The translations under genes and the position numbers were made by a program. The notes below the pieces were generated by a model, which worked only from the letters and a program-made list of their open reading frames with translations, was not told the origin of the DNA and did no database searches. Below, piece after piece: positions 35,053 to 43,829 of a stretch of 44,939 nucleotides of DNA. How positions within the stretch are numbered: the stretch's first letter is position 1; each line of letters starts with the position of its first letter. Source of the DNA: Bacteroidota bacterium (GTDB taxonomy: Bacteria > Bacteroidota > Bacteroidia > AKYH767-A > 2013-40CM-41-45); contig JAPLDA010000086.1 in assembly GCA_026391945.1 (NCBI GenBank), positions 14,819-59,757 of the forward strand, given 5' to 3'.

Positions 35053-35466
35053 TTATGCTTCCAGGTTCGCTTCCATAGTAATGGACATGTTCAGAATTTT
35101 GGAAACCGGGCAGTTCACTTTGGCATCGGCTGCACATTCATCAAATTTTTCTTTCGTTATACCGGGAACTTTTGCCTTGACAACCAGGTGCGAATTGGTA
35201 ATCGCTCCATTCTCCAATGTGATGGCTGATGTGGTCACAATGCTGTCAGGTGTAAATCCTGCAGCACCCAGAATAAAACTCAGCTTCATGCTGAAGCAAC
35301 CGGCATGGGCCGCTGCAATTAATTCTTCAGGGTTTGTACCAACACCTTCTTCAAAACGCGAGTGATAGGAATATTGGGTTTTATTAAAAACAGTACTTTG
35401 AGAAGTAAGATGTCCGCTTCCTTCTTTTCCGGAACCGTTCCAGACGGCCGTTGAAGTTCTTTTCAT
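35053..35466 (-). CDS. OsmC/Ohr-family peroxiredoxin
   Basis: A 137-residue cytosolic protein of the OsmC type, which reduces organic hydroperoxides with two cysteines. Both are present in the expected contexts: AAAHAGCFSM (resolving and catalytic segment one) and VNCPVSKIL (segment two). The activating Arg lies in SRFEEGVGTNPEELI. Length is normal for the YhfA/OsmC subgroup. The start is clear (KRTSTAVWNG). A TAnnTTTG box lies about 57 bases upstream on the minus strand (35523-35530). It is transcribed towards the SRP RNA gene; the T-rich tract between them may end both. Confidence 0.88.
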   Translation of the reverse strand: MKRTSTAVWNGSGKEGSGHLTSQSTVFNKTQYSYHSRFEEGVGTNPEELIAAAHAGCFSMKLSFILGAAGFTPDSIVTTSAITLENGAITNSHLVVKAKVPGITKEKFDECAADAKVNCPVSKILNMSITMEANLEA

Positions 35467-35522
35467 AAGAATAAGTTTTTTTAGTAGTGATGCAATGAAC
35501 TGTTCTGTTTAATCAGCGGTGA

Positions 35523-35530
35523 CAAAAGTA
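35523..35530 (-). promoter_or_regulatory. -7 promoter box of the OsmC gene
   Basis: The minus strand reads TACTTTTG, an exact TAnnTTTG match, 57 bases before the OsmC start at 35466. It lies in the 139-base gap behind the EEP-family gene. No -33 element is seen. Confidence 0.45.
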
Positions 35531-35605
35531 ATGAATGTGACGGATAATAAAGCCGGAAAAATACCGGTGATAAAAACAGAAGAAGAAAAAATACGGGATG
35601 CCGGG

Positions 35606-38254
35606 TTAAGGACTGGTAAAATCAAAACTTACAACTGGAGAATTAAAAGTCACAGGGAATTTGCTCCACGTTTCGAGCGACTGCCGGTGCCGTACTACGA
35701 TGTAATATGAATTGCCCGTCACAAATGGTGGAAACACGAAACTGCCATATCCACCGGTAGTAATGGTGCCGGTTACACTCGCTGCAATATTAAATGGTGA
35801 AAAGGACTCGTGCAACTCAACACTGATCGTATCACACAAAGCGGGATGGCCAATCGGATCAGGCACGGCATTCATCATTCTGTTGCCTGCATAGAACCCT
35901 TCAATAAAAATTCTCATGTCCAGCGTCACCGAACAGGTATTCACCGTAACGCCGACGGGTGAAGAGGAAAGACAGTTTTCAGAAACGACATAATTGCCGG
36001 ATGATTTAACGGCAATGCTTTGGGTGGTGTCGCCGGTATTCCATAAATAATTGACACCTGAATTTGCGGTAAGAATAACAGAATCTCCCTGGCAAAGCGT
36101 GGTGCTTCCTGACGGAGTAATGGATGGTGTAATACCGGAATAACTCAGTACGACATCATCTATACGGTATTGCGAAAGCGTGGTATCACTCCTAAACTGT
36201 ATCCTCAGGTTGGGAACTGCAGGAATGGTCCCGCTTGAATTTCTCAAATACCAAATGCCCGTTCCTGTACCGGTTGGCAGTGGCGCAAAAGAAAGATTGG
36301 AATAGGTGACTCCATCGCTGCTCACCATCACTTTAAAATCAGAACCGGTGGAAGCACTGTTGCTTTTAAAAATTCCAAATGATATCTGCAGGTTGGTCAG
36401 GCCACTGGTATTGATTCCTGAAATGATAAAGTTTTTCCCGGCGGCTGTTGTGGTAAAGAAAATGTTGGCTCCGCCTGATGCTCCTGCATAAGCATTCAGA
36501 GATGATTGTGTAATTCTGACATCAGCACTTCCTGACATCGTGTACCCATCGTTATCAAAACCATTCGCTGTTTCGTGAGTTGCAATAGCAGTAGTACCGG
36601 CAACAGTTCCCATGGTCTCTGTAAATACGGTTCCGGAAGCCCGGTTGCCTGATATGCTGACGTTCACGGATGATGAAGTGGATGAACATCCGTTCACAGT
36701 AATGACTGTAACTGAATAATGACCGGAATCAGTGACGGCAATGGATTGCGTGGTAGCACCGTTCGACCAGAGGAAACTGCTTCCTGCACTGGCAGTAAGT
36801 GTAGCAGAAGATCCGGGACAAATGGTTAAAGGTCCGGGCGGCGTAACGGCTGCAACCGGGTTGGCATTCACCACCACGGTTGCCGCAGGCATGGCATTGT
36901 TGGAACTGTTTACATCACCAATCAAATTTGCCGTAGCATTAAAAAGATAAGTACCGGCATTGGTCATGTTATAAGAACTGTCGAAAGCAACAGTCATGAT
37001 GCTACCTGCAGTTAATATTCCCGAAGAAATTGTTTTTGAAAACGACTGTGTCACTGAGGATGGATTGGTAGCCTGCAGTGTGACGAGCATGTTGTTGCTA
37101 AGGAATTTAATGGTATCCGTTCCGTAATTTTTTACCTGCACCTGCAGAACCTGGTTTGCATTGGAGCAGATGGACGACGACGGTGAGAGCAATGACAAAA
37201 CTCCCGCATCGGGAGCAGCAGATGTTCCATACTGAAAATTGAAATTGGCCATCACCGGCAGATGATCTGAAGTATAGTGAAGTGCATTGGCCACATCCAG
37301 GCTGACGGCAGTATTCGGCATGTGGTTGATTGAGTCATTGTAATGATTTCCGTCGTTGCCATAAGCGGTGGTAGAATTCGAAACATAGGTCATACCTCCG
37401 GAAAGGCTGATGGCTTTGGAATACAAAATCAAATCAAAACGATCATCCATTCCTCCTGTTGAGCCGCCGCCAAAGGCGCGCAGTCGTGTGGATTGTGTAT
37501 GATGAATGGCGTATGTCGAATTATTCCATGTGCCTGGCATGGTGATCGGATCGATGAAATAACCTTCATCCGTTGGGTTGATCTGTAACAGTTTCTGGTA
37601 TGCGCTTTCATTCGCACTGTAAAAATTAAAGTCGCCGCAGATAATGAAATTAGAACCCGCCGGCAGTGCATTGGTGACTTTCCTCAAGCTATCCACTTCC
37701 AAAGCACGCTGTGCTTCATTGGCGGTGCCGGAACTTGCTTTCAGGTGAACGGCATAAATCCTCAACGTATCACCGGATAATAAATGAACCAGTTTGAATT
37801 CACTGATGTCTCTTAAATCTGTTTTGACTCTTGTATTGCTTACAAAATGAAATTTGGATGTCTTGTAAAAGATACCGTTGTCGGTATCTGGTCCGTCAAT
37901 AAAAGTTCCGGCAGAATAAGTAGATGTAGAATAGTTCAGCACGTTGGAAAGAAATCCATTCACTCCTACCTGGGAATTCATTTCTTCTACCACGAGGATA
38001 TCCGGAGTTGCAGAGGAAATGGTCACTCTCAGGTAAGCATTCCTGGTTGTTGTGTCCACTGTAAAATTACTTTGATCAGGATAATTTAACAGGTTGTAAG
38101 CCATCAGTTTTACAAGATCCTGTTGCTGTGCTTTCGCGTTGAATGGTAAACTCAAAACAAGCATCATACAGGGGATGATGAAAACCATCCCGGATGCATT
38201 GAATATACGCCTGACAGCAATCGAACATTGCTGTCTCATTTCTGAATTGAACAC
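35606..38254 (-). CDS. Exported endonuclease/exonuclease/phosphatase-family protein with Ig-like repeats, C-terminus apparently cut short
   Basis: An 882-residue multidomain exported protein. After the signal peptide (MVFIIPCMMLVLSLPFNAKAQ within residues 23-43) comes an EEP (DNase I-like) domain: LMAYNLLNYPD, EEMNSQVG, GIFYKTSK, the ICGDFNFYS segment, and the final SDHLPVMANF. Then follow a CARDB-like region (residues about 350-450), two SprB/PKD-like blocks (CPGSSATLTASAGSSFLW and CQGDSVILTANSG), and a lectin-like domain with DVRITQSSLNAYAG. The last 100 residues (RIFIEGFYAGNRMMNAV to SFDFTSP) match the start of a module that in related proteins I recall continues with Asp-rich, dockerin-like repeats. 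Here a TAA follows at once, and no T9SS sorting domain is present. The start could be at 38254 or 38239. Confidence 0.82.
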   Translation of the reverse strand: MFNSEMRQQCSIAVRRIFNASGMVFIIPCMMLVLSLPFNAKAQQQDLVKLMAYNLLNYPDQSNFTVDTTTRNAYLRVTISSATPDILVVEEMNSQVGVNGFLSNVLNYSTSTYSAGTFIDGPDTDNGIFYKTSKFHFVSNTRVKTDLRDISEFKLVHLLSGDTLRIYAVHLKASSGTANEAQRALEVDSLRKVTNALPAGSNFIICGDFNFYSANESAYQKLLQINPTDEGYFIDPITMPGTWNNSTYAIHHTQSTRLRAFGGGSTGGMDDRFDLILYSKAISLSGGMTYVSNSTTAYGNDGNHYNDSINHMPNTAVSLDVANALHYTSDHLPVMANFNFQYGTSAAPDAGVLSLLSPSSSICSNANQVLQVQVKNYGTDTIKFLSNNMLVTLQATNPSSVTQSFSKTISSGILTAGSIMTVAFDSSYNMTNAGTYLFNATANLIGDVNSSNNAMPAATVVVNANPVAAVTPPGPLTICPGSSATLTASAGSSFLWSNGATTQSIAVTDSGHYSVTVITVNGCSSTSSSVNVSISGNRASGTVFTETMGTVAGTTAIATHETANGFDNDGYTMSGSADVRITQSSLNAYAGASGGANIFFTTTAAGKNFIISGINTSGLTNLQISFGIFKSNSASTGSDFKVMVSSDGVTYSNLSFAPLPTGTGTGIWYLRNSSGTIPAVPNLRIQFRSDTTLSQYRIDDVVLSYSGITPSITPSGSTTLCQGDSVILTANSGVNYLWNTGDTTQSIAVKSSGNYVVSENCLSSSPVGVTVNTCSVTLDMRIFIEGFYAGNRMMNAVPDPIGHPALCDTISVELHESFSPFNIAASVTGTITTGGYGSFVFPPFVTGNSYYIVVRHRQSLETWSKFPVTFNSPVVSFDFTSP

Positions 38255-38314
38255 GTTTAAAAATGGTTAGAAAAATTCGCAGTTCTTCTAAAATCCTCTT
38301 GGGGAGAGGATGCA

Positions 38315-38322
38315 CAAAGATA
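38315..38322 (-). promoter_or_regulatory. -7 promoter box of the EEP-family gene
   Basis: The minus strand reads TATCTTTG, an exact TAnnTTTG match, about 60 bases before the start at 38254. A perfect seven-base hairpin (ATCCTCT / AGAGGAT, 38294-38312) sits between box and gene, in the presumed 5' leader. Confidence 0.45.
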
Positions 38323-38508
38323 TCAAAATTCCAAAAGAATGGAAAAGTAATTCCTGAAACGCAGTTTCTTATTGGTAAAACCGCCCGTTGTGATCGTGAA
38401 TGTTTCCGGTAAACATGCCGGTATATTAGTGAAGAAGTGCCGCCGAGTACTTGTGCGGATGGAAAATGTTTCGGAAGTTGCATGGAGATAACCACACTCC
38501 TTCAGCCT

Positions 38509-39282
38509 ATGAAAATCTTTTTACATTTTACGAGACCAATCACAACGTTTGGTTTTATCTGGTCATTATTCATTTCTTCGGGTTTTGCCCAGGCGCCGGG
38601 AGAAGAAATTCAGTTGCGAAAAGATCCTTCAAATCCCGAACTGAACAGCCAGGGAATCAACCTGGCGAAACAGGAAAAGTACGAAGAAGCAAGTCAGCTC
38701 TTCAGCGAAGAAATCAAGAAGAACGAAACGAATCGTGATGCCTATTTTAACCGCGGCGTGGTAAAATGGCAATTGAATGACGTGTCGAATGCCTGCCGCG
38801 ATTGGAGTGCTGTGCTGGCTTTAGGTGATACGGAAACTTTTAAGTTGCTCGACAAAAACTGTCACGGTTCCATGGTGGTTGATGAAGATACCATTCCATC
38901 TGCTCAGTATCATAAAATGTGGGCGAATGAAAAGAAGGATGACAAAACCATGTCGTCGAATGCCAACGCGAAAACCATTGTGGATGAGATGCCTGAATTT
39001 CCCGGAGGAACAGATGCATTGATTGAATATTTTCAAAAAAATATCAAAGCAACTTCAGCGATGAACCCAAAAAACCGGGTTGATGGAAGAGTGTATGTCA
39101 ATTTCATCATCAGCAGGAAAGGGAAAATTCTTTTTCCTTATGTGACAAGAGGAATCGGGAAAGAACAGGATGCAGAAGCCATCCGGGTGATAAAAAATAT
39201 GCCTGCTTGGAAGCCGGGTAAACAAGGCGGCAAACCTGTGCTGGTCAGGTATAATTTACCGGTTCATTTTTCTTCGAGGTAA
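38509..39282 (+). CDS. Exported TPR protein with C-terminal TonB domain
   Basis: From the ATG at 38509 the protein has 257 residues. It has a signal peptide (FTRPITTFGFIWSLFISSGFAQ), a short TPR region (LNSQGINLAKQEKYEEASQL, DAYFNRGVVKWQLND) and a C-terminal TonB-type domain. The TonB domain shows the usual PEFPGGTDALIEYF, VDGRVYVNFIISRKGKIL and RVIKNMPAWKPGKQGGKPV. It lacks the N-terminal membrane helix and Pro-rich spacer of a classical TonB, so it is unlikely to transmit energy from ExbB/D; TonB-like domains of this kind are common in Bacteroidota exported proteins. The ORF continues 24 codons upstream without a signal-like start, so I prefer the internal ATG. Confidence 0.82.
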   Translation: MKIFLHFTRPITTFGFIWSLFISSGFAQAPGEEIQLRKDPSNPELNSQGINLAKQEKYEEASQLFSEEIKKNETNRDAYFNRGVVKWQLNDVSNACRDWSAVLALGDTETFKLLDKNCHGSMVVDEDTIPSAQYHKMWANEKKDDKTMSSNANAKTIVDEMPEFPGGTDALIEYFQKNIKATSAMNPKNRVDGRVYVNFIISRKGKILFPYVTRGIGKEQDAEAIRVIKNMPAWKPGKQGGKPVLVRYNLPVHFSSR

Positions 39283-39366
39283 CAACAACAGGTTTTCAAA
39301 ACGCAGTTTTTTTTATGAATCGAGAAGAAGATCTGAAATAATTAATTTTACCATTCATCTGAATTC

Positions 39367-40539
39367 ATGCTGAAACGTTTTCTATCTTATTTGCTCAAGC
39401 CGGGATTGGTACTCGCTGTTTATGTAATCGCTACGCTTACGATCAGCTATCTTAAATTCTCACGCAGTTATCCGGGTGATCATTATACCAAGTACAACAA
39501 CTACATCATCTTCAGCCGTTCGTTCACGCATTTGATTCAGCATAAAGATTTGTACGATGTTCACCCGGACGATCATTTTGATTATTACAAATACAGTCCG
39601 GCGTTTGCGTTCTTCATGGCACCGTTTAACCTGCTGCCTGATTTCCCCGGACTTGCTTTGTGGAACCTGTTGAATGCACTGGTTCTGTTCTATGCCATAT
39701 TCAAAATGAAACTTCCGGATCGTGACAAGATGATTATCTTATGGCTTATTCTTCCGGAACTAATTAAGAGTACTGAAAATTCTCAGAGCAACGGGTTGAT
39801 TGCAGGGTTGATTGTTGCTGCTTTCAGTTTACTGGGAAAAAAAAATATGTGGACGGCAGCCCTGCTGATTACATTCAGCGGCTTCATAAAAATTTTCGGG
39901 CTGGCAGCGGGAATATTATTTTTAATCCATCCGGAAAAAATAAAATCCATTTCCGCCTATGCCGCGAGTTTTGTTCTCCTTCTGCTGATTCCACTGTGTG
40001 TCATCGATTTTCAGCAACTCATTTTTCTTTACAAAAGCTGGGGACATTTGCTGGCGAACGATTACACGGCATCGTCCGGAATTTCGGTGATGGGGCTTCT
40101 GCAAAGCTGGTTTCATTTTCAACCGGATAAAATAATTCCAGTTCTCACTGGTGCAGTCATCCTGTTTCTTCCTTTGTCCAGGAAAAACAAGTATGCCTCA
40201 CCGGTTTTCCGGATGAAGATGCTGGCATCTGTGCTGATCTGGATGATTATTTTCAATCACAAAACCGAATCCCCTACCCTCGTGATTGCAATCACAGGAA
40301 TAGCCATCTGGTACTTTACGGAAACAAGACATTGGCTGAATAACCTGCTGCTGATCCTGTCCATACTCTTTACCATTTTACCTTCCACCGATATTTACCC
40401 GGCAACTATCAGGGAGAACATCATTGCTCCTTATGCGATACAGGTCGTTCCGTGCATGCTCATTTGGCTGAAAATTTCTTTTGAACTTTTGTTCAGGAAA
40501 GATGATGAACCAGTTTCATCACATGCAATGGCGCAGTAA
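39367..40539 (+). CDS. GT87-like integral membrane glycosyltransferase
   Basis: A 390-residue polytopic protein with about nine hydrophobic helices, beginning LVLAVYVIATLTISYL. The first large periplasmic loop (KFSRSYPGDHYTKYNNYIIF, then HPDDHFDYYKYSPAFAFF) carries the Asp/Tyr-rich pattern of DUF2029/GT87 glycosyltransferases, which use a polyprenyl-phosphate sugar donor. The KYSPAF motif after the loop is typical of the family. The acceptor is unknown. It may act with the lipid-linked-sugar enzymes of the 33-kb operon, but the two sites are 5 kb apart and this is speculation. No other gene is within 80 bases on the same strand. The end (LLFRKDDEPVSSHAMAQ) is cytosolic. Confidence 0.72.
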   Translation: MLKRFLSYLLKPGLVLAVYVIATLTISYLKFSRSYPGDHYTKYNNYIIFSRSFTHLIQHKDLYDVHPDDHFDYYKYSPAFAFFMAPFNLLPDFPGLALWNLLNALVLFYAIFKMKLPDRDKMIILWLILPELIKSTENSQSNGLIAGLIVAAFSLLGKKNMWTAALLITFSGFIKIFGLAAGILFLIHPEKIKSISAYAASFVLLLLIPLCVIDFQQLIFLYKSWGHLLANDYTASSGISVMGLLQSWFHFQPDKIIPVLTGAVILFLPLSRKNKYASPVFRMKMLASVLIWMIIFNHKTESPTLVIAITGIAIWYFTETRHWLNNLLLILSILFTILPSTDIYPATIRENIIAPYAIQVVPCMLIWLKISFELLFRKDDEPVSSHAMAQ

Positions 40540-40725
40540 TTTTTTTTGCCGTAGCCTTATCACCTGATAGTTTTCAGAATATATTTTTTCATACATTTTT
40601 TTTGATCATAGAAATTTTTCTGTAAATAAAAAAGTTAATAAGATTCAGAAGCGGCATGGTTTGTCGCTTGTTTTCCTATCTAACATTGTTGACTGAAAAA
40701 AAACATTCATCAATCAACAGTCATC

Positions 40726-42102
40726 ATGAAAAAAAATTTCATTACCCTCATCGTTGCGGTCATGTTCCTCACTGCCGCTAACGCACAATTACCCAATGCA
40801 TCATTCGAATCATGGAACATCACCCCTTACGATGAACCGAATGGCTGGTTTACCGGAAACCCGTTTTCGTTACAAAGTCATGGAGTTCCTGTAGTAACAA
40901 AGGTCGCAGGAGTTTCTGGTTTTGCAGTGAGAATGGAAACCATGATCATCGGGGCGGATACCTTACAAACGTTTATTAGTAATTCACAGGGCGATCCTAT
41001 TCTCGGACAGGGCGGAATTCCATATTCCCAGCAACCTTCTGTCATCAAAGGATACTGCCGGTACAATCTTCCGGGAAATGATACTGCTCTCCTACTGGTG
41101 ATTTTTAAAAACAACGGTGCAATCATTAGCACTGATGTTGTAAAATTCAGAGGAACCGGAACCCAAAGTAGCTTTGCTTTTTTTAGTTTCCCTCTATCAC
41201 TTGGCTCAGCTCCTGATTCGGTGGTCATTGCCGCCACTTCCAGCAACCTGATTGACAATGTGGGAATAGAGAACGGAAGTTTCCTTGAGTTGGACAGCCT
41301 TTCTTTTGATACCGGCTTCTCCCCGATTCCTGATGGTAATTTTGATAACTGGACTTCCTATACGTATGATCTTCCTTTAAACTGGAACACCGTCGGGAAA
41401 GACATTTCAAGAACCACGGATCATGTGGATGGAACGTATGCCCTCAGCCTGATGACTTCCACGTATGGGAATAACGACATTGCAGTTTCTGCAATAACCA
41501 CCGGCTATTTCCCTCAAAACAGCGGGCCCGTCGGTGGCTTACCTTATTCATTGAACTCGGATACACTAACAGGATACTATAAATTTTCCACGCCGGGCAA
41601 CGACAGTGCTTATCTGCAAATCTTTCTCACCAGCAACAGCAACTTTGTCGGCGGAGCGGGGTATGCTTTTCATCCGGCGGCTTCTTATACTTATTTCGAA
41701 GTTCCGATCGTATCGTTTGCAACTCCCGATACGATGCGGATTGATATTTATTCTTCTTCCTGGCCGTTTACTCCATCTTCCATCGGAAATCATTTGCTTG
41801 TTGACGGTTTGAGTTTGAAATCACAGTCACCAACCGGCATTCATTTAACAGTTGATAAAGGAGATCCCGGTGTAATGGTGTTCCCGAATCCATCATCGGA
41901 TGTGTTGACGGTTGTCATCAAAAACAAAAGTCACGACGATGTAAAACTGGTGGTCAGGGATATTTCGGGAAGGACAATAAAGGAAACTACATTCAATACA
42001 AATTCATTTCAACTTGATGTAAACGAACTTCCGGCTGGAATGTATTTTTTAGAATTGACGAATGCAACTTCATTCGTTAGCAGGAAGTTTGTGAAGAATT
42101 AA
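40726..42102 (+). CDS. Exported protein with two tandem repeats and T9SS sorting domain
   Basis: A 458-residue exported protein. A signal peptide (FITLIVAVMFLTAANAQ) precedes two related domains of about 160 residues: the first starts LPNASFESWNITPYDEPNGW, the second PDGNFDNWTSYTYDLPLNW, and each later has PGNDTALL or PGNDSAYL. Such beta-sandwich domains often bind carbohydrate. The last 75 residues (VFPNPSSDVLTVVI, RDISGRTIKET, LPAGMYFLELTN, FVKN) are a T9SS sorting domain. It should be exported across the outer membrane. Its neighbour is unrelated in sequence. A palindrome-rich stretch follows its stop (42147-42181). Confidence 0.85.
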   Translation: MKKNFITLIVAVMFLTAANAQLPNASFESWNITPYDEPNGWFTGNPFSLQSHGVPVVTKVAGVSGFAVRMETMIIGADTLQTFISNSQGDPILGQGGIPYSQQPSVIKGYCRYNLPGNDTALLLVIFKNNGAIISTDVVKFRGTGTQSSFAFFSFPLSLGSAPDSVVIAATSSNLIDNVGIENGSFLELDSLSFDTGFSPIPDGNFDNWTSYTYDLPLNWNTVGKDISRTTDHVDGTYALSLMTSTYGNNDIAVSAITTGYFPQNSGPVGGLPYSLNSDTLTGYYKFSTPGNDSAYLQIFLTSNSNFVGGAGYAFHPAASYTYFEVPIVSFATPDTMRIDIYSSSWPFTPSSIGNHLLVDGLSLKSQSPTGIHLTVDKGDPGVMVFPNPSSDVLTVVIKNKSHDDVKLVVRDISGRTIKETTFNTNSFQLDVNELPAGMYFLELTNATSFVSRKFVKN

Positions 42103-42146
42103 GTCGGTGGGTGAAGTTTTCGGGCGGGTACTGGCTCACATACACA

Positions 42147-42181
42147 ATTTCGGATTTTAGATTTCGGATTAATCCGAAATT
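42147..42181. repeat. Palindromic element between convergent genes
   Basis: ATTTCGGATT (42161-42170) is followed directly by its exact reverse complement (42171-42180), a perfect 20-bp palindrome. A second copy of AATTTCGGATT lies just before (42147-42157) and can pair with the same right arm (42171-42181) over a 13-base loop. It lies between convergent genes and may act as a terminator for either, although no T-run of usual length follows. Confidence 0.65.
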
Positions 42182-42212
42182 ATTAATACAACGTAGCATC
42201 ATGGTTGACCCA

Positions 42213-42794
42213 TCAACTGATAATAAATCTATAGCCTATCGAAAAGGTAACGGGTAACAAATCATTCTTGAATTCAACTCCATGATTGTTTTTTAAATCA
42301 TTCATGTAAGCACGAACTTCCGGCCCCCTTACGGGTATCAGCAATGCCAATGACCAGTACCCTTTTTTCGCGGGACGGGATTTGTAATCCATCCCCAATC
42401 CGAATGTTACGCCGTAAAATAATTTATCATATATAGCTGCATTCGTTACTGCAATGGCTGCGTTATAGCCATACATGATCAAAGCATAAGGTGAAACCTT
42501 GGCTGTTGAATTTTCTGAAACGATCCGGAGTTTGGTACCCACGTTAAAACCAAGCCCGGCAAAGGCATAACCGGCTCCGCCAAAAATGCCAATATTTTTA
42601 TCCGGATAAATTAACAGGCTTACTCCAAGGCCGCCATAATCCTGTCCTGTACCAATTCCCAAAGAAGCTTTATCAATCTCATTCAGAGCTTTGTTTTTTT
42701 CTCCAAGGCGATTCGCTTTTCCAATCGTATCCTGTGAATAGCCTGTTAATGCTGATAGCATAACGAAGACAGTAGAAAGTAGGATTTTTTTCAT
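42213..42794 (-). CDS. Small exported barrel-like protein, hypothetical
   Basis: A 193-residue exported protein with a signal peptide (KKILLSTVFVMLSALTGYSQ). After a charged stretch (residues 21-43) the body is made of alternating Gly/aromatic/polar beta strands, for example GGLGVSLLIYPDKNIGIFGG, FAGLGFNVGTKLRIV, YALIMYGYNAAIAV and a final FSIGYRFIIS, whose C-terminal aromatic-like residue suits an outer-membrane beta barrel of about eight strands. I do not recognise a named family. It is isolated, with no partner gene nearby, and lies between a T9SS protein (convergent) and the broken BRO gene. Confidence 0.6.
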   Translation of the reverse strand: MKKILLSTVFVMLSALTGYSQDTIGKANRLGEKNKALNEIDKASLGIGTGQDYGGLGVSLLIYPDKNIGIFGGAGYAFAGLGFNVGTKLRIVSENSTAKVSPYALIMYGYNAAIAVTNAAIYDKLFYGVTFGLGMDYKSRPAKKGYWSLALLIPVRGPEVRAYMNDLKNNHGVEFKNDLLPVTFSIGYRFIIS

Positions 42795-42886
42795 GATACA
42801 ATTTTTAGGTTAATTATTTTGATAAGGCTGGCAGATCTGAAAGTCCAGCAGTCGAATTGACCGTAAGCATCGAACTGCTGATTTCC

Positions 42887-43734
42887 TCATTCACCAATCT
42901 TTCGGTTATTCCATTTTTTAAATTCTTTGTTTTTCTTTGCTCCTGGCAAATAATTGTCGGTCGATACAATTTTTTTACCTGTCCTGCTTTCAAGTTCTCT
43001 CCTTGCGTTACCTGCAACTGCACCACCTTGTTTAGCTGCTTTTTTATTTTGCATGAAACCTTTGGGATTTTGTGTTTTTACGATTTCAGTTGTCGAAGCT
43101 TCACCCAGCATTGAAAAAATTAATTCAAGGTCAGTCATATGGTCTCTCAGGTTTTGGCTTTTAAGTCTTTTAATTTTTTTGTATTCAGTGGGTGTTAAAC
43201 CAAAAGTCGCTTTTGAAATTTCTGCAGTAAGTATTGAATATTCAATTGCGCATTTACACCTCGGTTTTTCCATTCTTCCGTCAACTCCTCCCTAATGGCA
43301 ATGCTCCGCATACGCTTTTCAATCCAGTCGTCAGGATAACCTTTAAGCTTGTATAGTTCTCTTGTCCGCTGGGCTGCTAATTCGGGATTTTCAATTTCGT
43401 CTAATCTGTCTGAACCAACCTGTGCCAACCAAAGTTTAAACGGTTCTGCTTTCGGTGATGGAATGGATTGTATAATTCGCAAAAGCCCTTTTGCCTGGGC
43501 ACAATTCAGCTTTTGTTTACCACCAATAGTATCCACCGAAAGGGGGGTGACAAATTGTCCCCACCCTTTGGAAAGCTCCTCATCGCGCTTACGCATTTTC
43601 TTTATGTAATCGCCCGGGTTAGGTGTGTCAGTCAGCACCTGGATAACATCTGCAACAACGAAATACCATTTTTCGTCTGTCTCATTCCAAACAGTTCTGA
43701 TCTGTTTGCTTTCAAATAATTTTATGTTGCTCAT
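42887..43734 (-). pseudogene. BRO-family (phage antirepressor-like) gene broken by a frameshift
   Basis: Two overlapping reading frames on the same strand form one gene. The first (43195-43734, 179 aa) has the BRO-N domain: IKLFESKQIRTVWNETDEKW, YFVVADVIQVLTD, then ELYKLKGYPDDWIEKRMRSI. The second (42887-43273) continues the family's C-terminal part: SILTAEISKATFGLTPTEY, NLRDHMTDLELIFSMLGEAS, then GNARRELESRTGKK. The join lies near 43252-43257, after EEWKNRGV. Adding one base there would restore one frame through the region and yield a protein of about 280 residues, close to related BRO proteins. There is no slippery sequence, so this is a deletion or a sequencing error. BRO proteins often come from phages. 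No other phage gene is in the window. Confidence 0.75.
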
Positions 43735-43829
43735 GTGACGAATTTAATGATTACAGAACCATAAAACCAAACCAGTAAACGATCGGGCCATTAAAACTTT
43801 AAACTTTTGATTACATTTCTCCGGTTCAT

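Noticed and set aside
35519-35710. A 63-codon plus-strand open frame at the end of the EEP gene
   Set aside because: It mostly overlaps the EEP gene antisense, has no start-site signal and no recognisable product. It also contains no continuation of the missing EEP tail.
40557-40577. Short hairpin with four T after the GT87-like gene
   Set aside because: The stem is only five base pairs and A/T-rich. It is too weak to list as a terminator.
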